NCBI GenBank assembly: GCA_004764695.1
Contig: SMSO01000031.1
Span: 9,397,761 to 9,461,760 of the forward strand
Direction: 5' to 3'
From: Schizochytrium sp. TIO01
Lineage: Eukaryota; Sar; Bigyra; Thraustochytrida; Thraustochytriidae
Length of the DNA stretch: 64,000 nt
Both the position numbers and the translations under genes were made by a program. This document shows positions 44,876 to 57,263 of this stretch, in pieces. Numbering within the stretch: position 1 is the first letter of the stretch; every line of letters begins with the position of its first letter. The notes below the pieces were generated by a model. It ran no database searches. It was not told the DNA's origin and saw nothing but the letters and a program-made list of their open reading frames with translations.

Positions 44876-47800
44876 TGTGAGGGAGTTCGCAGTAGGAATC
44901 CTAAGTGGAATTGAGAGTGCTCATCGACTTTGCTGAGCAGAAATTTGAATTCGATTCGGCGACGAGAAGGCAACAAACCTCTGAAGAAGGCGCGCAAGAA
45001 CGGCATCCGCACCACTGCGCGCAGGACGGGCGCAGGCTGCGTGGCGCTGGCTAGCTGGACGTCTGCGTGGAGACCGAGCCGGTGGGATGCACGCATGAAT
45101 TAATTGCCGCGGGATGAATGCATCATCGAAATTGGTTGATGGGACGCGGCGCCTTGAATTCATTTGAATTCATGAATTCGTATCCCAATTCCGTCGCGCA
45201 GGTCTTCTGGCTTGGCGAGGAGGACGAAGGAAAGCGCAGTGTGCTCGCTCTCTCTACATCTCTCTCTCTAGTCAACGCCGCGGGCGCGGGAGCAGCAGCG
45301 GACCTGACGGTCTCTTGGGATTCTAAATCGAGGATGATCAACTTGAACGGCTTGCCGTCGTGCGGCGATGGGAGCCGGCGGATGCAGACAGACGGCATTT
45401 GGCCAATCAAAGCTGTGCAAATTGGGATTTATCAGAAGCCATGCTCAGAATCTCAATGTCCCATGATGCTGAGTTGACTGCCTGCAGGGGAATTGGAATG
45501 CATGAATGCATGAATGAAGGTCCAAGATATCCTGCCGGTTGTGCTTGGACCGATTGGTTGATAAATGGCAATCGATAAGCCGCTCGACAGAAGATCTCTC
45601 AAAGTCAGCCATCTTTGATAGCTGTTGCGTGTATGTATGTATGCGTCTACGCATGTGCCATTTCGTGAACCAAGGGATCATTATCACGGATGCCATTCGG
45701 CGCAAGTTCAATTTCAACTTCGCTCGCTTGCACTAGCTGTGGTTTTGCTCCTAGATAGACAGGAAACAGTACAAAAGCCGCGCTTTGCCATCAAGCTTTT
45801 GAGACGAATGATCTGGATCGCGGTCGGAAATGATACCTCCAGGGATACGAAGATCTTGGTGAAATCGACTGCTTCATCGACGAGCAGGAGATACAATAGC
45901 ATTTGAAGCGGTATGCAGTACCCCTATTTGTGCTTGTGGCCGCCCCCTTAAGAGATTAGTATCATTGAACGGTTTTTCGGCACTGCCAAATCATCGCTTC
46001 CCTGTAATAGAACTCCCTGTAATAGAATCGACGCTGCTCATCGGAAGAAAGACCTTTTGACGTTTATCCTCTTTTCTTAGTCCTTTGCTTTAGTTTGCCT
46101 TCGCGTTGTCCTTTGCCAATGATTGGATTCCTCCCTACTACTTTATAAAATTGGGCTTTGCAAAACCTGTAAAGAGATTTGGCGATTTGCAGTTGGAATG
46201 TTTTCTGATAAGTGCCTCTGCTTCGGTATGATGTATGATTGTTTATTTTTTATTTTGCTTGTTAACCGGACGGCAATCTTTATGACAGAAAGGAATGAAT
46301 TGTTTTCGCAATTGAGCAGCGGTTGAAGAGCGCAGATTCTCCGAGATCGAAAACAAATGAATCAAAGTGCGACTTCCCCTGCGAACAAAGCTTTACTTAT
46401 TGCTCTGAGGATATTTCGGGTTTCCATGTGCCTTTACGTCGTTGTTCAATATGTTGAATCTCCTTCGCGTGTCGCGCAGTCGCTGTAAACAAGCTCCTCC
46501 TCTAAAAAACAAAAATTGAAATTAAAAGTATATTGAAATAAATAAATAATGAAGGTCTTCTGTTTTAGGAAAGCTTGAAATGCAACACAACCAGGAGTGT
46601 CGTTATGGAGGTATTTACTCACTTTCTGACTTTCCCACTGACTGACTCATTTGTTTATTCATTCATTCATCCGCTCATTCATCCGTTTGTTTGTTTGTTT
46701 GATTGTTTGTTTGTTTGTTTGTTTATTAATTGACCCTCAATCCACCGCACGCGACCTTTTCTGAGTGGAGCTTCTGTTGTGCCTCTGCCTATTATGTAAA
46801 GTCAACTCTTTCCTTTGCACTATCGCGGAGGCCTCGAAAGCTCGTCGTCTCAGACCGAAAGAGTTTAGGGGATGATCTGTTACATCTCGTAATATGCTCT
46901 GGCGCCCTGTCCTCCGATCGGTCGATGGATCGAGTGTTCGAGTGTTCGATTGTTCGATTGGTTGGTTGATCGATTGATCGACTGATCGATTGGTTGGTTG
47001 GTTGGATCCCTTCAGAAATCCGCTTCTTTATTCCCTGTTTTGCAAACACAGATGTATCGTATGTAAATAAATAAATAAGCAAATCAATAAATACCTATAA
47101 ATACCTATAAATACCTATATACCTTCTTCGAAGGCGGTGCACACTGTCGCACAACGCTACGCTACGCTTCGATCGCTCCTGTGCCGTGGCATGTGCTGTG
47201 CGTACCTCCGTCTCAAGAGGCGATTGTCGCAGGCGGCTCTGCGAAGCGCCGTATGGTCATGCATCAGAGCGACTCAGAGCGGTTTGTGACATTGATGGAT
47301 GGACGGACTTCAATTTCGCAAGAACGAAAGGCTCTCTTCCCAAGAAAGAAAATCGAAATGAGGAATTATTTGCCACGAATCTGAAAATTTTTAAATTGTT
47401 CGACTTTATGTCTTCCAAGTCGCACAACGAAAAATCTTTAACTTTCTTGCATTTCCTTTTCTCCTTTTTTTTTTTTTTTTTTAGTGCAGATTGTTCATTT
47501 ATAAATAAAAAAAATTATTTTATATTTTTATTTTATTTTTATTAAGATAAAATAAAATAACTGAATGAAGGTTAAGCATCTTAATATGATGCAGTTCGTT
47601 GTTTAGTTGAACTTTTTTTCTTTAGGACAGAAGAAAGACCAGGGGTGAAGCCAGTGGGACAGGAGTCCGGCGTCTGCTACGAGACGGAAACGATTCCCGC
47701 ACGCGCCCCTTTGTATCTCTGCACTTCCCCGCAGGACGCCCATCTCCCTCACACTGAGCGGATGAACTTTATACTTTTCGACAGATTTGTCTTTACTTTC

Positions 47801-49440
47801 TTTTAAAAGCACTTTCCTTTTAAATGCTAATAGTTTCTTTTTTTAGTTTTTTTTTTAAATCTCCCTTTACCTCTTCTTCATGTCTGTCTGCAAAAAGTTC
47901 TATTTATATATATTATGCTAAAAATAAATAATAATAACAATAATAATAGTAAAAAGGGAAAATCCGCCTCTCACAGAAGACGCGGGATCCCCACAGCGGA
48001 TTTCGACAAGCTTCCGATGCGGGGCCAGTCCCACTCAGCGGCGGCCCCACAGCGGCCCGAGCCTCTTGCCAAATCGACGCTCTCGAGCGGCGGGAGATCC
48101 ATCTTTCGCCTCTCTTCCTCCTCCTTCCTTCCTTCCTCCCTCTCTCTCCCTCTTCCTCCCTCCATGTCTAAGCCACCTAGGCGAATCCCTAACGAGGACA
48201 GTAGGCAGACGCCCCAGTGGGGACGTAGGTGGCCTATCCCTGTCACAGTCACTTAGTCATTCAGTCAGTCAGTCATTCGCGCTCTCGTTTCTCAACCTCA
48301 ATGACGGCTGCTCAAGTCCTCGAGTGCTTCTTCCGCGCCTTCGCAAATACAGCAGAGGCGGGAGGCCTCTCGAAAGGACGGAGCCTGCGACTGATCGCCT
48401 GTACGTGCTCGACTTTGGTTTGGAGAGATAAATAAAGAAAGAAAGAATGAAAGAATGAAAGAAGTCCGTCGGCGAAGGTTTGTTTGCCGTTTCCTGGAGA
48501 GTGAGCAACGACGCTGGTGTAAAAGGGAGGTCCTTGTAGGAAAGAGAGGGGGAATTGTGGATGATGGCGGAGCAGGGTAAAAAGGGAGGTTCTTGTAGGA
48601 AGGAGAGCGGGAATTGTGGAGAACTAGACCACCTGGAGAACGGCAACGACGCGAAGAAGAGCATGCATGAGATGCAGAATGGCGCTGCGCCGATGGAGGA
48701 GATGATGCGCAGGCCGCGAGGGGAGGGAGGGGAACGTGGGGGAGGGGACGCACGCAGGCGCTGAGCAGAACGCATCGCAGCGTGGAGAAGGTGCGGGGGT
48801 TGGTGCATGATCTGAGCGAGAATGTGGTTGGCACCAAGGATGGCAACCAATGGCAACGACCATCACTCCGGGCTCGAGGCAGCCCCAATGGATCTCTGGT
48901 GAGAACAGCAGCGGAGCATCTTCAGATGCTTGCGTGCGTGCGTGCTTGCGTGCTTGCTCGTCGCGGGCTCTGGGAGCTAGAGGCGGCGACGGAACTGCTC
49001 GAAGAGAACCTCACCTCGAAGACTCGAGATTCTCCAAGAGCAGCGATGAAGTCTCCGCTGCTGGCGAGTAGATTGATGGCAGCCGCCAGTCGGCAATTAG
49101 TTTCCGCAGGGCCGGAGAAGCTTACCAGCTGGCGTCCTCGACCGTCTGCACAAGGGGCTTCGAGACGGGCGCCGGGGAATTCGACGTTGTCCTGTGAAGG
49201 CGCCTCGAGGGAGTGAATCCCAAGATCCCCGTCTCGAAGCCCCTCGAGAGGACCTTGGAAAGTCGAACTAAGTTACTAACTAACTACAGCGTCTGACTGA
49301 TCCGAGACAGAGTTGAGTTTGCTTCAGAGAGCAACGCTCTTCTGCGACGAGGATGGGGCGTCGGGCAGAGCGAGACAGGCATGCGTGTGAGCGCAAACCA
49401 AAGCCATCTTTATATTTCAATCGACAGCAGTCAAGCTCAA
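44876..49440. other. Desert block without a supported gene
   Basis: CATT and GTTT units (about 46658-46724), GGTT/GATT words (46950-47005) and three ATACCTATAA decamers (47091-47120). GC-rich pieces at 45000-45380, 47970-48130 and 48550-49200. The overlapping frames at 48269-48888 on the minus strand are Ser/Pro-rich translations of CT-rich DNA and lack motifs. Confidence 0.45.
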
Positions 49441-49512
49441 AAGCTCAAGACAAAGCTCAAGACAAAGCTCAAGATACAGCTTAAGATGAAGCTCAAGATA
49501 AAGCTCAAGGTC
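49441..49512. repeat. Six-unit 12-base repeat (AAGCTCAAGACA)
   Basis: Six head-to-tail units starting at 49441, 49453, 49465, 49477, 49489 and 49501, with small changes. Twelve bases keep the frame, so on the plus strand the repeat reads as Lys-Leu-Lys-x four-residue units inside a 68-residue frame that has no other support. Confidence 0.9.
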
Positions 49513-50995
49513 AATACTGGAGGAGTGCAATGCTGCTTGCAGCTAACTAGAAGCGCTTTGAGCTTGTGGAAAAGCTCACGGGCATAGCTTGCATCCATGA
49601 ATAAATGAATCCACAAATAAATAAATGAATGAATAAATGAATCCACAAATAAATGAATGAATGAATGTGTGGAGTTTACGGAGACTGGAGCGATATTGAC
49701 CACCACCGAAGAAAACCGCCAAGTCCCTGGCAACGTACCAAGTTTGGCTTTTTGACACCCGCACGCTCGCTCGTTTGTCTCTTTTGAAGGGACGTGTAAG
49801 AAAGACGGAAGGCCGTTGGTTGTGGCTGCAGGCAGGTGAGGTGCACGCACTTGCGTTGCGCCGCTCGCGAGGATAGGCAAGAGCAACGGCATCGGTGGGC
49901 GTGCAAAGCTGCTGACAGGATCCTTGTTTTTTCATTTGTTTATTTTTTGTTTGTTTATTTGTTTATTTGTTTATTTGTTTATTTGTTTATTTGTTTATTT
50001 GTTTATTTGTTTATTTGTTTATTTGTTTATTTGTTTATTTGTTTATTTGTTTATTTGTTTATTTCTTTATTTCTTTGTTTGTTTCTTTGTTTCTTTGTTT
50101 CTTTGTTTGTTGCTTGTTTGTTGTTTGTTTGCTGTCCGAGATAGATTTTGCACTCGCAGGCGCGGCGCCAACGGAACCAACGGCTCGAACCAACAGTTTC
50201 TCTATGCTCAAGCGAACAAAGTCGCAAGCAAGTCTATTGTAACAACTGTGCAACTGTGTGCGGAGGTACCCACGAGTACTTACTTCCTTCCTTACCTACC
50301 TTACTTACTTACCCACTGTGATTAGCGCTCGCCACGCTTTCAGCAGCAAGCGAGATCGTCCATGTCGCCACCGTCGAAAGAAGTCTCGTCGAACAGTATC
50401 CTTTGCGTGTCGCCATCATCTCCGCGGGATCCACAGCTTGATTGCGAGGCTTGCTTGCTTGCTTGATTGCGCGTGTGCGTGAGTACTACATAGGTTTGCC
50501 ATTGCGAGGCTCTCAAATGCTCTGCGCACATGTTTGCTCCGCGCACACACCCACACAAACACACACATATGTAGCTTTGTTGCTCTTCCATACCACATAT
50601 ATAAGAGTATTCTATTTAGCCCAACCACTTTGAGTATTTGAGATCCACTTTTAAAACCAAATTCTGAATGCTCAGATTTTCGAAAAGAATGGTCTTCAAC
50701 ATGCGAAATTAGGACCAAGAAGCTTTTCAAGGTTCTCCTCGAGGGCCATCATCATGTCCTCTGTAAGTGCACCTCAAACAATCTTGCAACTTAATTTTTG
50801 GGGGTGTGACGCGTGTCGATTTGCCGTCAATATTGAATATCTAGACTGACTCTACGAGCATGACTTGAGCTTCGTAGATGGCTTGATAGCTATCGAACGT
50901 GAAAGTATGAATGGGCCAATAGTATGGGTGCACAATACCTTTAAAGAGTATAACAAGGCACCGCCGTTGCCTTTGCCAGGCTCGTTCACAGCAAG
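49513..50995. other. Right part of the desert with a long TTTATTTG array
   Basis: AAAT/GAAT units at about 49598-49671. A TTTATTTG octamer array runs at about 49953-50066 (about 14 copies) and passes into TTTCTTTG units to about 50131. A short GCTT run lies at 50447-50464. Right of about 50.6 kb microsatellites become rare. No supported gene. Confidence 0.5.
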
Positions 50996-51559
50996 TTAGT
51001 ACACCTCCGGATCGCGCAACAAGAAAGTTGCGGCAGCATCTCCAGCTTCACAGATATATTCCTCAAATTGCCTGACGCCTTTGTATCTTTCATTGAGCAT
51101 TCTCAATGGTCTTAGTTCTGCATCGAGTTTGAACCTATTCGTCCTGTATTTAAAAACAACCTCAGCAAAATTGAGAGCTCTGGGGCACAGGGTATAAATT
51201 GGAATCACGTCTGCAAAGCCATAGGAGTAGAAAAACGCATTTCATTTGCACCAAAAACTCTCTAAAACAACAGATTTAGTAGTCTCCCGACGATTCAGAA
51301 CCGGGTGTACCCTTTTATTCGCCCAATGGCCGATCATTTCGGCAGAGCGTCTATAGAGCACCAAATCTGGCACGCCACTCCTTCCGGTTTCACTGTCCCT
51401 CTTTGATCGTACGAATATCTCATTCTGACCCTTCACTGTTAGACTGGCACAGGTATAGTCCTGCAAACCCTTCAATACCTTTTGTGTTAGTCTATAACCC
51501 TGTTGATTAAGATGTATGTAGACAGTAACCTGCGTTTCGTCGTTCAGTACTTCCATCAA
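50996..51559 (-). pseudogene. Decayed reading frame of unknown family, one in-frame TGA
   Basis: Two minus-strand ORFs lie in one and the same frame, separated only by TGA at 51242-51244. Read across it, the frame is about 187 codons, bounded upstream by TAA about 20 bases before the ATG and ending at TAA (50996-50998). The composition is that of a globular protein, unlike the surrounding repeat translations. Possible cores are VTVYIHLNQQGYRL, SGVPDLVLYRR and ALNFAEVVFKYRTNRF. I do not recognise the family. A PD...-type nuclease fold (PDLVLYRR) is a guess only. It is probably a gene or transposon relic, or a gene with a sequencing error. Confidence 0.35.
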
Positions 51560-51599
51560 ATCAACAAAGTAACCTTTTGATTTTTAAAATGCCCAAAAG

Positions 51600-53993
51600 G
51601 AGATTACTGAGTGCTTAGTTGTATTCGTATTATCCAGATCAATAGCAGCAGGCAAAATTCGCGTCGTAATACAGTGTGCTTGTGTTGAACCTGCGCGCGT
51701 GTTGCAAATCTTTAAATCACTCAACCACAACATCATTACTGTTCAAACCGTCATCCGGTATTCTTGTCTATAGCACTGTGCTTTGGGACTTTTGTGGTTA
51801 ACAAAGATATCTATGGAGTTGTTCGACGCACGAGAGTGTCCAATCGCTCATCTCATTAGTCATCAACTAACCGTTGTTTTACCGTCCTATGTTACATTCA
51901 ACAACCATCGAATTCTAGGTAGTGAATGAGCTGAGCAACCTCACCAATAGAGTGCCTTCCCATAGCATTTGTGTGATACTGCACCAAGTTCTTATACAGA
52001 ATTTGTGGATGGCTCTTTCATATAAAAAACATGACCTTGCTGAGATTTGTTGGAAGCTAGAAAACTTGACGAAATAAACTGCAGTCTCACCCCGTTAGCG
52101 CCCGCTTTCAAAGCGAAGATAGTCACGGCTCTCTAGTGGAAGACCCCTCTTCTCTCAAATGTTGTCTCGTTCAAATGTTTTGCGCCTTTGACCATAGTTA
52201 CTCCATAATGGCAACTTTAACGTAAGCAACAAGCCCGTTTCCGAACCAAGTTTAGAACCACCTGTATGGCGACTATCCAAATGAACTTTGCATCCTCCTT
52301 CTATAAGCATGGAGCTAGCCCAAAAACTTCAAGAACCTCGTGCACGGACCTCCGGTAACAGTAAAACTGGAAGGAGGGGCCAAAGTCCAACTTAAAATCA
52401 ACGAGAGATTTTGACATCTCTGTGCACGTGATCATGAAACCATTCGCAATATTTGTTCTACTAACTTATACTTTTGATAAAGAAGGATTAGCTGCATTAA
52501 ACTACCGTATTCTGTGCTTAGTATATCCTTTATCCCAAGACATGAGTAGCCTCTGAAAAGGCCAGATCAAAGGCCATCAAACGTTTCCAGCACTTCACAT
52601 CATAGGCCTTGTTGGCCCTTGCCTTGTTCCTCTGTAAAGCACAGTATCCTTAGGGTCTTATTTCCATGTCAATCAGTTTCTAGGATGCTGCATGCTTCCA
52701 ACAAGAAAACCTGCGTCAAAGAAATAAACTTGAAGGGTGATTCAGCTAGGCACAACAAGGTGGGACTCATGGTTCGGAAAAAGGTTCGTCGGTGAAAATC
52801 TAGTCCACGACTGTTTAATCTTGAAGGCACATCATCTGAGAAACTGATGAGCAATATTAAAAAGCATCTTCGCAGCGTTTTGTCAGTATCTTACGATTGC
52901 GGTATCATCAGAAAGGAGATGCTGCGTGCTTGGTTGTGATGACGAGAGCAGAGCAGGCGCAGTAGTACTTCTTAATTTTGTGATGAGAGAAGTAATGCTT
53001 CTACTGCGGTTTGGATGAGTGTATGCATGCCGGGTGCTTTGGGAAGTCAGCGGAAATTTCTCCGCCAACTATTTTCCTTTTTTTCCTTGCTAACAGTTTA
53101 ACCTTGCTGGACACTACCTACTAGAGCAGATCAAATCGAGGATGAACGAGTGATTAAGCGAAGGTAATAGGGCCAAAGTTTCTAATTTTACATTCCTGGC
53201 TAAGAGGGTTTCTACGTATTCACTCCGTCGCGCTGAGCTCTATTTATTATGTTAAACTTTCGTGAAAAGACTCTTTCCTGAGTAAACAACTGGGGATCCA
53301 GGAGCTCCGTCTAATGGAAGCAAAGAGACTTTGAAGACAGTTGAAGTTGCAGACAAAGAAACAACGTTTTATCAAGGAATATATGCACAGCAAGAGAATA
53401 AACATAATAAACTGATTCCTGCTATCTTATGGATCATGAGACATTCAAAGACTTTCGGAATGGCCAGGCTTTCAGGACCTTAATAAGCGAGAGAGATCTC
53501 TCGATTCTGTGCGACTTCGTAGAAAAACTCAAACCCAGAGAGAGATGATTCGAGCAAAGGAACGTTTGGACGTTTGGTGCATGTTTATAACAAGATCAAA
53601 ATGCAGATTTTCATCTTGATTCCGCGCTTTCTATAGGTTTCTTTGACCGAACAAATATAGCAGATCGGGATTGCACATGGCCTATTATGCTACCTTGCAA
53701 CTGAAACTTTCTGCTTTTGAACTCGACAAAAACCGTCGTGATGATATGCAGGTGTTCTTTTCTTTTTTAACACTGCTTTGTTATCAAATAGAGCAAAAGC
53801 CGAGAGGCAGCAGGCACGTTGGCATCAGGTTCAACAAATGGGTGTCTGGATTTGGGGAACGGTAAAATGAGTTGCCAGAAATATAAGTAATGCAAGGAAA
53901 GAGGGGATATGTTTAAAAAAGAAGAGAAGATAGGCAGGACGGGAGAAGGAATAGTACATGACTCAGGTCAAATGTGAGTTAAAGTAAGCATAT
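51600..53993. other. Unique-looking sequence without a recognised gene
   Basis: Unlike the desert to the left it has almost no tandem repeats and an even base composition. All frames are short and broken by stops. It may be decayed transposon or gene sequence. It should include the 3' UTR of the bZIP gene that ends at 53994. Confidence 0.4.
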
Positions 53994-56036
53994 TCAGAAT
54001 CTTTGACCATTCTGTGAGTATTTATAACCAAACGCTGCTTCATCAAGACCACCGCTGAAGTCATCCTCGTCTTGTGAAGGCCTTGGTTTAGGAGGACCAC
54101 GTGGCATTTGAGTGTGAGGCATTCCTCCAGGAGGCATTGCATGTGGAGGCATTCCTCCAGGAGGCATTCCACGTGGAGGCACCCCCCCGGGAGGCACCCC
54201 CCCAGGAGGCATTCCACCAGGGGGCATCATTCCCCCAGCACCAGGTGGAGAGTCCATCTGTACTGAAGACCGAAGATCACGGCCAAACCGATGACCAACT
54301 GAAGCGATGTCTTCTGCATAAGCTTCGTTCACGCGATTTGTGTACGGATCAACGCGCGGGAAAATGAAGCGGCGAAAAGCAGAAAAAGCCTCATCTTGCA
54401 AAGGATAAGATTCGATAAGAACCATTCTCGTATGGTACTCAGCGAGAGGAATAAGGCAACATCCGAGCAAAAGAGGCGCCTCTACAAGGCGAGTTGTTGA
54501 ATTGTCAGTGCTGTTTCCGATAACATCCGCCTTGGAGAGCTGGGATGATGGTGAGGAGCATTGCACGAGCAAAGTGGAGTCATCATATACCTCTCCGTCA
54601 TCTAGATCAGCGCGTGAATCCTCAAGTAGTGCTGCCGAGAATATTGAGCGTTTACGTGAAGAAGACGTCAAAACCATCTCAGCCAAGCTCTCAGCCTCGC
54701 GATATTGATACATTTGGATAGGATCTCCAACAGATTCTGCAAGTGCTGCAACATCTTGAGGCAGGATATCTTCGATGACGCCAAAACGTGCATGATTCAT
54801 GTGGTCTTTGTTCACATAAGGGTGTTTAATTGCCTCGTAGACAAAACGCAGGGGGGCATCCATGGGCGGGGCGTCAATTCGTAGGTTTAGGCGTCGCGCA
54901 GTTTCTGGAGTAGATCCAACTGGCAAGTATTGATACCGTAGGCGCAAGTGCTTGCCATTAGGCAGGCCAATAGGTTGTGCTTCTTTCCAAGAAGGATCAG
55001 ATGCGCTCGTATACAAAAGCCCGTGCATCATGCCTGCTGTGGCATCAACACCACCACGGAGAACGCGGTATGCCTCTTCTGTTGAAACCTCGGCAGGGCG
55101 ATTCTGCATACCCGCTCGAACGACATTCTCCACAAAGACTCGATGTCGTTTGACCTCGAGGCGCAGAAGTTCATTTTCAAGGCGAAGGTCCACGGCTGCA
55201 CCACCTGCATGACGCAGAAGGTCAACCTCAGTCTGGAGTTCCTCGATACGATGCTCAAACTCGCGTTTGTCGGCCAAGAGCTCTTCGTGCTTCTCGCGGA
55301 GTTCCTGCACATTGCGCTTACGCTTCTCGCGAAAGCGACGGCAGTTTGCAGCATTCCGATTTTTCCCTGTTGCCTCTGAAGATCCTGCCTCCGAAATTTC
55401 CCGAGTCACCGCTTTTCGACGATTCTTAAAGTCATCATCATCACCATCGTCGCTGTCACCATCATCCTCAAAGCTGTTTTCTCTCGTTTCCTTGTTCATA
55501 CCTCGATGACGTTGCTTTTGGGTTTGGTTTTGATTCCTCTGACCTTGAGCGGACGATTGAATTCGAGAATGAGTTTTGTTGCAATTTCTGTCAAGATCGT
55601 CAGAATTCTGATTTTTCGTGGCGAAGGCTAGGTCTTGACCGGCCAAATCATCATTGCTCTGAGAGCTTGATGATGAAACTCTTGACGGCACGAAGCGCGT
55701 AGAGGGAATCGTTAGAGCCTCAAAGTCGTTGGTATCATAACCATCGCTACTTTGAGCAGTCGTGGACTCTTCAGAGTATTCAGTATCTAAGTAACCTTTA
55801 CCCATAAAAACAAGGCGAGGTAATTCCTCGCGCTTGATGGTGTCCCAAGAGTAGAAAGCATTGTCATCAGATATGGCCACATGATCTTGGGGTGCTTTGG
55901 AATATGCAGCGGAAGTCGACGCGGAGTTCGAGGATACTGTAGTGGAGGCTGTGGAGATCGAGGATGTCGATGTTGCATGCCGCGGAAGCCCAGAAGCAGC
56001 AGCGCCGAGTGAAGGTTGGCGAGAAGTGCCTCGCAT
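53994..56036 (-). CDS. bZIP transcription factor with long conserved C-terminal region and GGMPP tail (paralogue 2)
   Basis: A 680-residue protein with ATG at 56036. Residues 1-50 are Ser/Thr/Ala-rich and 150-215 polar, with an acidic Asp run (191-202). The bZIP basic region KNRNAANCRRFREKRKR (225-241) has N228 and R236 in the canonical N-x7-R spacing; the leucine zipper follows to about 295. Residues 320-590 share blocks with the 16-18 kb paralogue: GGVD...GLLYTS, LPVGSTPETARRLNLR, EDILPQDVAAL, and EAPLLLG...SYPLQDEAFSAFRR..FPRVD. Residues 598-640 are a repeat of GG-M/V-PP units. The conserved region of about 270 residues after the zipper has the size of a START-like ligand-binding domain and recalls oomycete bZIP/START-like proteins, but this is unproven. 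Probably a nuclear regulator whose activity might be controlled through that region. It is in the same orientation as its paralogue, about 35 kb away. Confidence 0.85.
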   Translation of the reverse strand: MRGTSRQPSLGAAASGLPRHATSTSSISTASTTVSSNSASTSAAYSKAPQDHVAISDDNAFYSWDTIKREELPRLVFMGKGYLDTEYSEESTTAQSSDGYDTNDFEALTIPSTRFVPSRVSSSSSQSNDDLAGQDLAFATKNQNSDDLDRNCNKTHSRIQSSAQGQRNQNQTQKQRHRGMNKETRENSFEDDGDSDDGDDDDFKNRRKAVTREISEAGSSEATGKNRNAANCRRFREKRKRNVQELREKHEELLADKREFEHRIEELQTEVDLLRHAGGAAVDLRLENELLRLEVKRHRVFVENVVRAGMQNRPAEVSTEEAYRVLRGGVDATAGMMHGLLYTSASDPSWKEAQPIGLPNGKHLRLRYQYLPVGSTPETARRLNLRIDAPPMDAPLRFVYEAIKHPYVNKDHMNHARFGVIEDILPQDVAALAESVGDPIQMYQYREAESLAEMVLTSSSRKRSIFSAALLEDSRADLDDGEVYDDSTLLVQCSSPSSQLSKADVIGNSTDNSTTRLVEAPLLLGCCLIPLAEYHTRMVLIESYPLQDEAFSAFRRFIFPRVDPYTNRVNEAYAEDIASVGHRFGRDLRSSVQMDSPPGAGGMMPPGGMPPGGVPPGGVPPRGMPPGGMPPHAMPPGGMPHTQMPRGPPKPRPSQDEDDFSGGLDEAAFGYKYSQNGQRF

Positions 56037-57133
56037 TTTAAATTAGACCTTGTAATTTATTGCTCGACCCGTGGCTTGCAGAGTAAGAGTCTCTCGACCG
56101 GTGACACTCGCTAAAAGGACAGACAACAGGTAAGCTCGACGCTGGACCAGAAAGAAATCGTGAACGTATTGAGCAGACTGAGTCGAGTCTCGAAGAGATC
56201 GCCACCGCTGCTGCTGCTGTTCCTGCTGCCCCTCCTCCTCCTCCTCCCCCTTCGCTTCCCGGCCAAACGGAGGACTGAAGAGACGCTTCAAAGACACAGA
56301 GAAAGCGAACGCTGGCCGGAGCGGGCTGGAATGGGGAATTGCGACACGAGTCCACGAAGGATCGGTGGATCGATGAATCGATCGATTAGATGTAAAACTA
56401 TTTGAATTGAAAAGAAAAGAAAAGAAAAGAAAAGAAAAGAAAAGAATTATTACTCTCTTTCCCACGTCTTCTTCTTTGTGAAAGAAAAAAGAAAGTAAAC
56501 TATTCGGAATTACTAGCCCCCTTTTACTCTAAACCATACAGGAGGAGGTGCCTAGCAGGCACATTAATTAGCTAACTCAGACTTGTCAAATTATCTCATC
56601 CGTTTGCACTCTCTTCCGTTCTTTTCAAGTCCTTCTCATCTCTTCTCAAATTCTCTTTTACCTTAAGCAAAAACCCCTTTGTTCTTTCCAAGACAGACAG
56701 GTAGGAGGTACCTATTAGCTAGCTAGGTATAACTAGCTTCTCTTCTTCTCTTCTCTCTTTCCTTTAAAGATTAAAACTAAAAATGACAAATAGACAAAGT
56801 AGTAAATAAACTAAAAAGCCACAGGCGATTGATTCTTTCTTGCGCACAAGCCATCGAAAAGAAGCGGCAAGAACCGCGTGAAACCACCAGCAAGTGTCCA
56901 AACTCTGTGCGATTTCTGCTGCCGCCGGAGTCTAAAAGAGCCAAGGCCACCTGCGGCAACCAGGGAGCTCGCCCAAAGGGTTTTGCGACGCGAAGGAGAA
57001 GCAAAGCGCTCCCCATCTCCGATGCATTCATTTCGAGTCCTGCTCTTTCCAGTTCCAGAAGTGGGTACCTTCTGCTAACGAAAGAACGTACCGAACTGAC
57101 GCACAGAACAAGAGAACGCAAGATCTATTACAG
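56037..57133. promoter_or_regulatory. 5' region of bZIP paralogue 2
   Basis: Holds the probable promoter near the ATG. A GAAAA pentamer tract lies at about 56407-56446, and CTC triplets at 56228-56248. CTAGCTAG-type words occur at 56717-56735. The short frames in both strands have no motif. Confidence 0.4.
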
Positions 57134-57263
57134 GATGAATGAGTGAATGAGTGAATGAGTGAATGAGTGAATGAGTGAATGAGTGAATGAGTGAATGAGT
57201 GAATGAATGAATGAATGAATGAATGAATGAATGAATGAATGAATGAATGAATGAATGAATGAA
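57134..57263. repeat. GAATGAGT octamer passing into GAAT tetranucleotides
   Basis: About eight GAATGAGT units (to about 57200) are followed by about 15 GAAT units. It is the last large AATG-type array in the window. Confidence 0.95.

Noticed and set aside
48269-49216. Overlapping frames of 120-196 residues in GC-rich DNA
   Set aside because: Several frames on both strands overlap, all are Ser/Pro/Arg-rich, none has a domain motif. Open length follows from low stop-codon density in GC-rich sequence.
52669-52854. IFTDEPFSE in one minus-strand frame, similar to the FTDE/FSDE block of Tc1/mariner transposases
   Set aside because: Stops lie closely on both sides and no other transposase block was found nearby; a nine-residue match is not enough.
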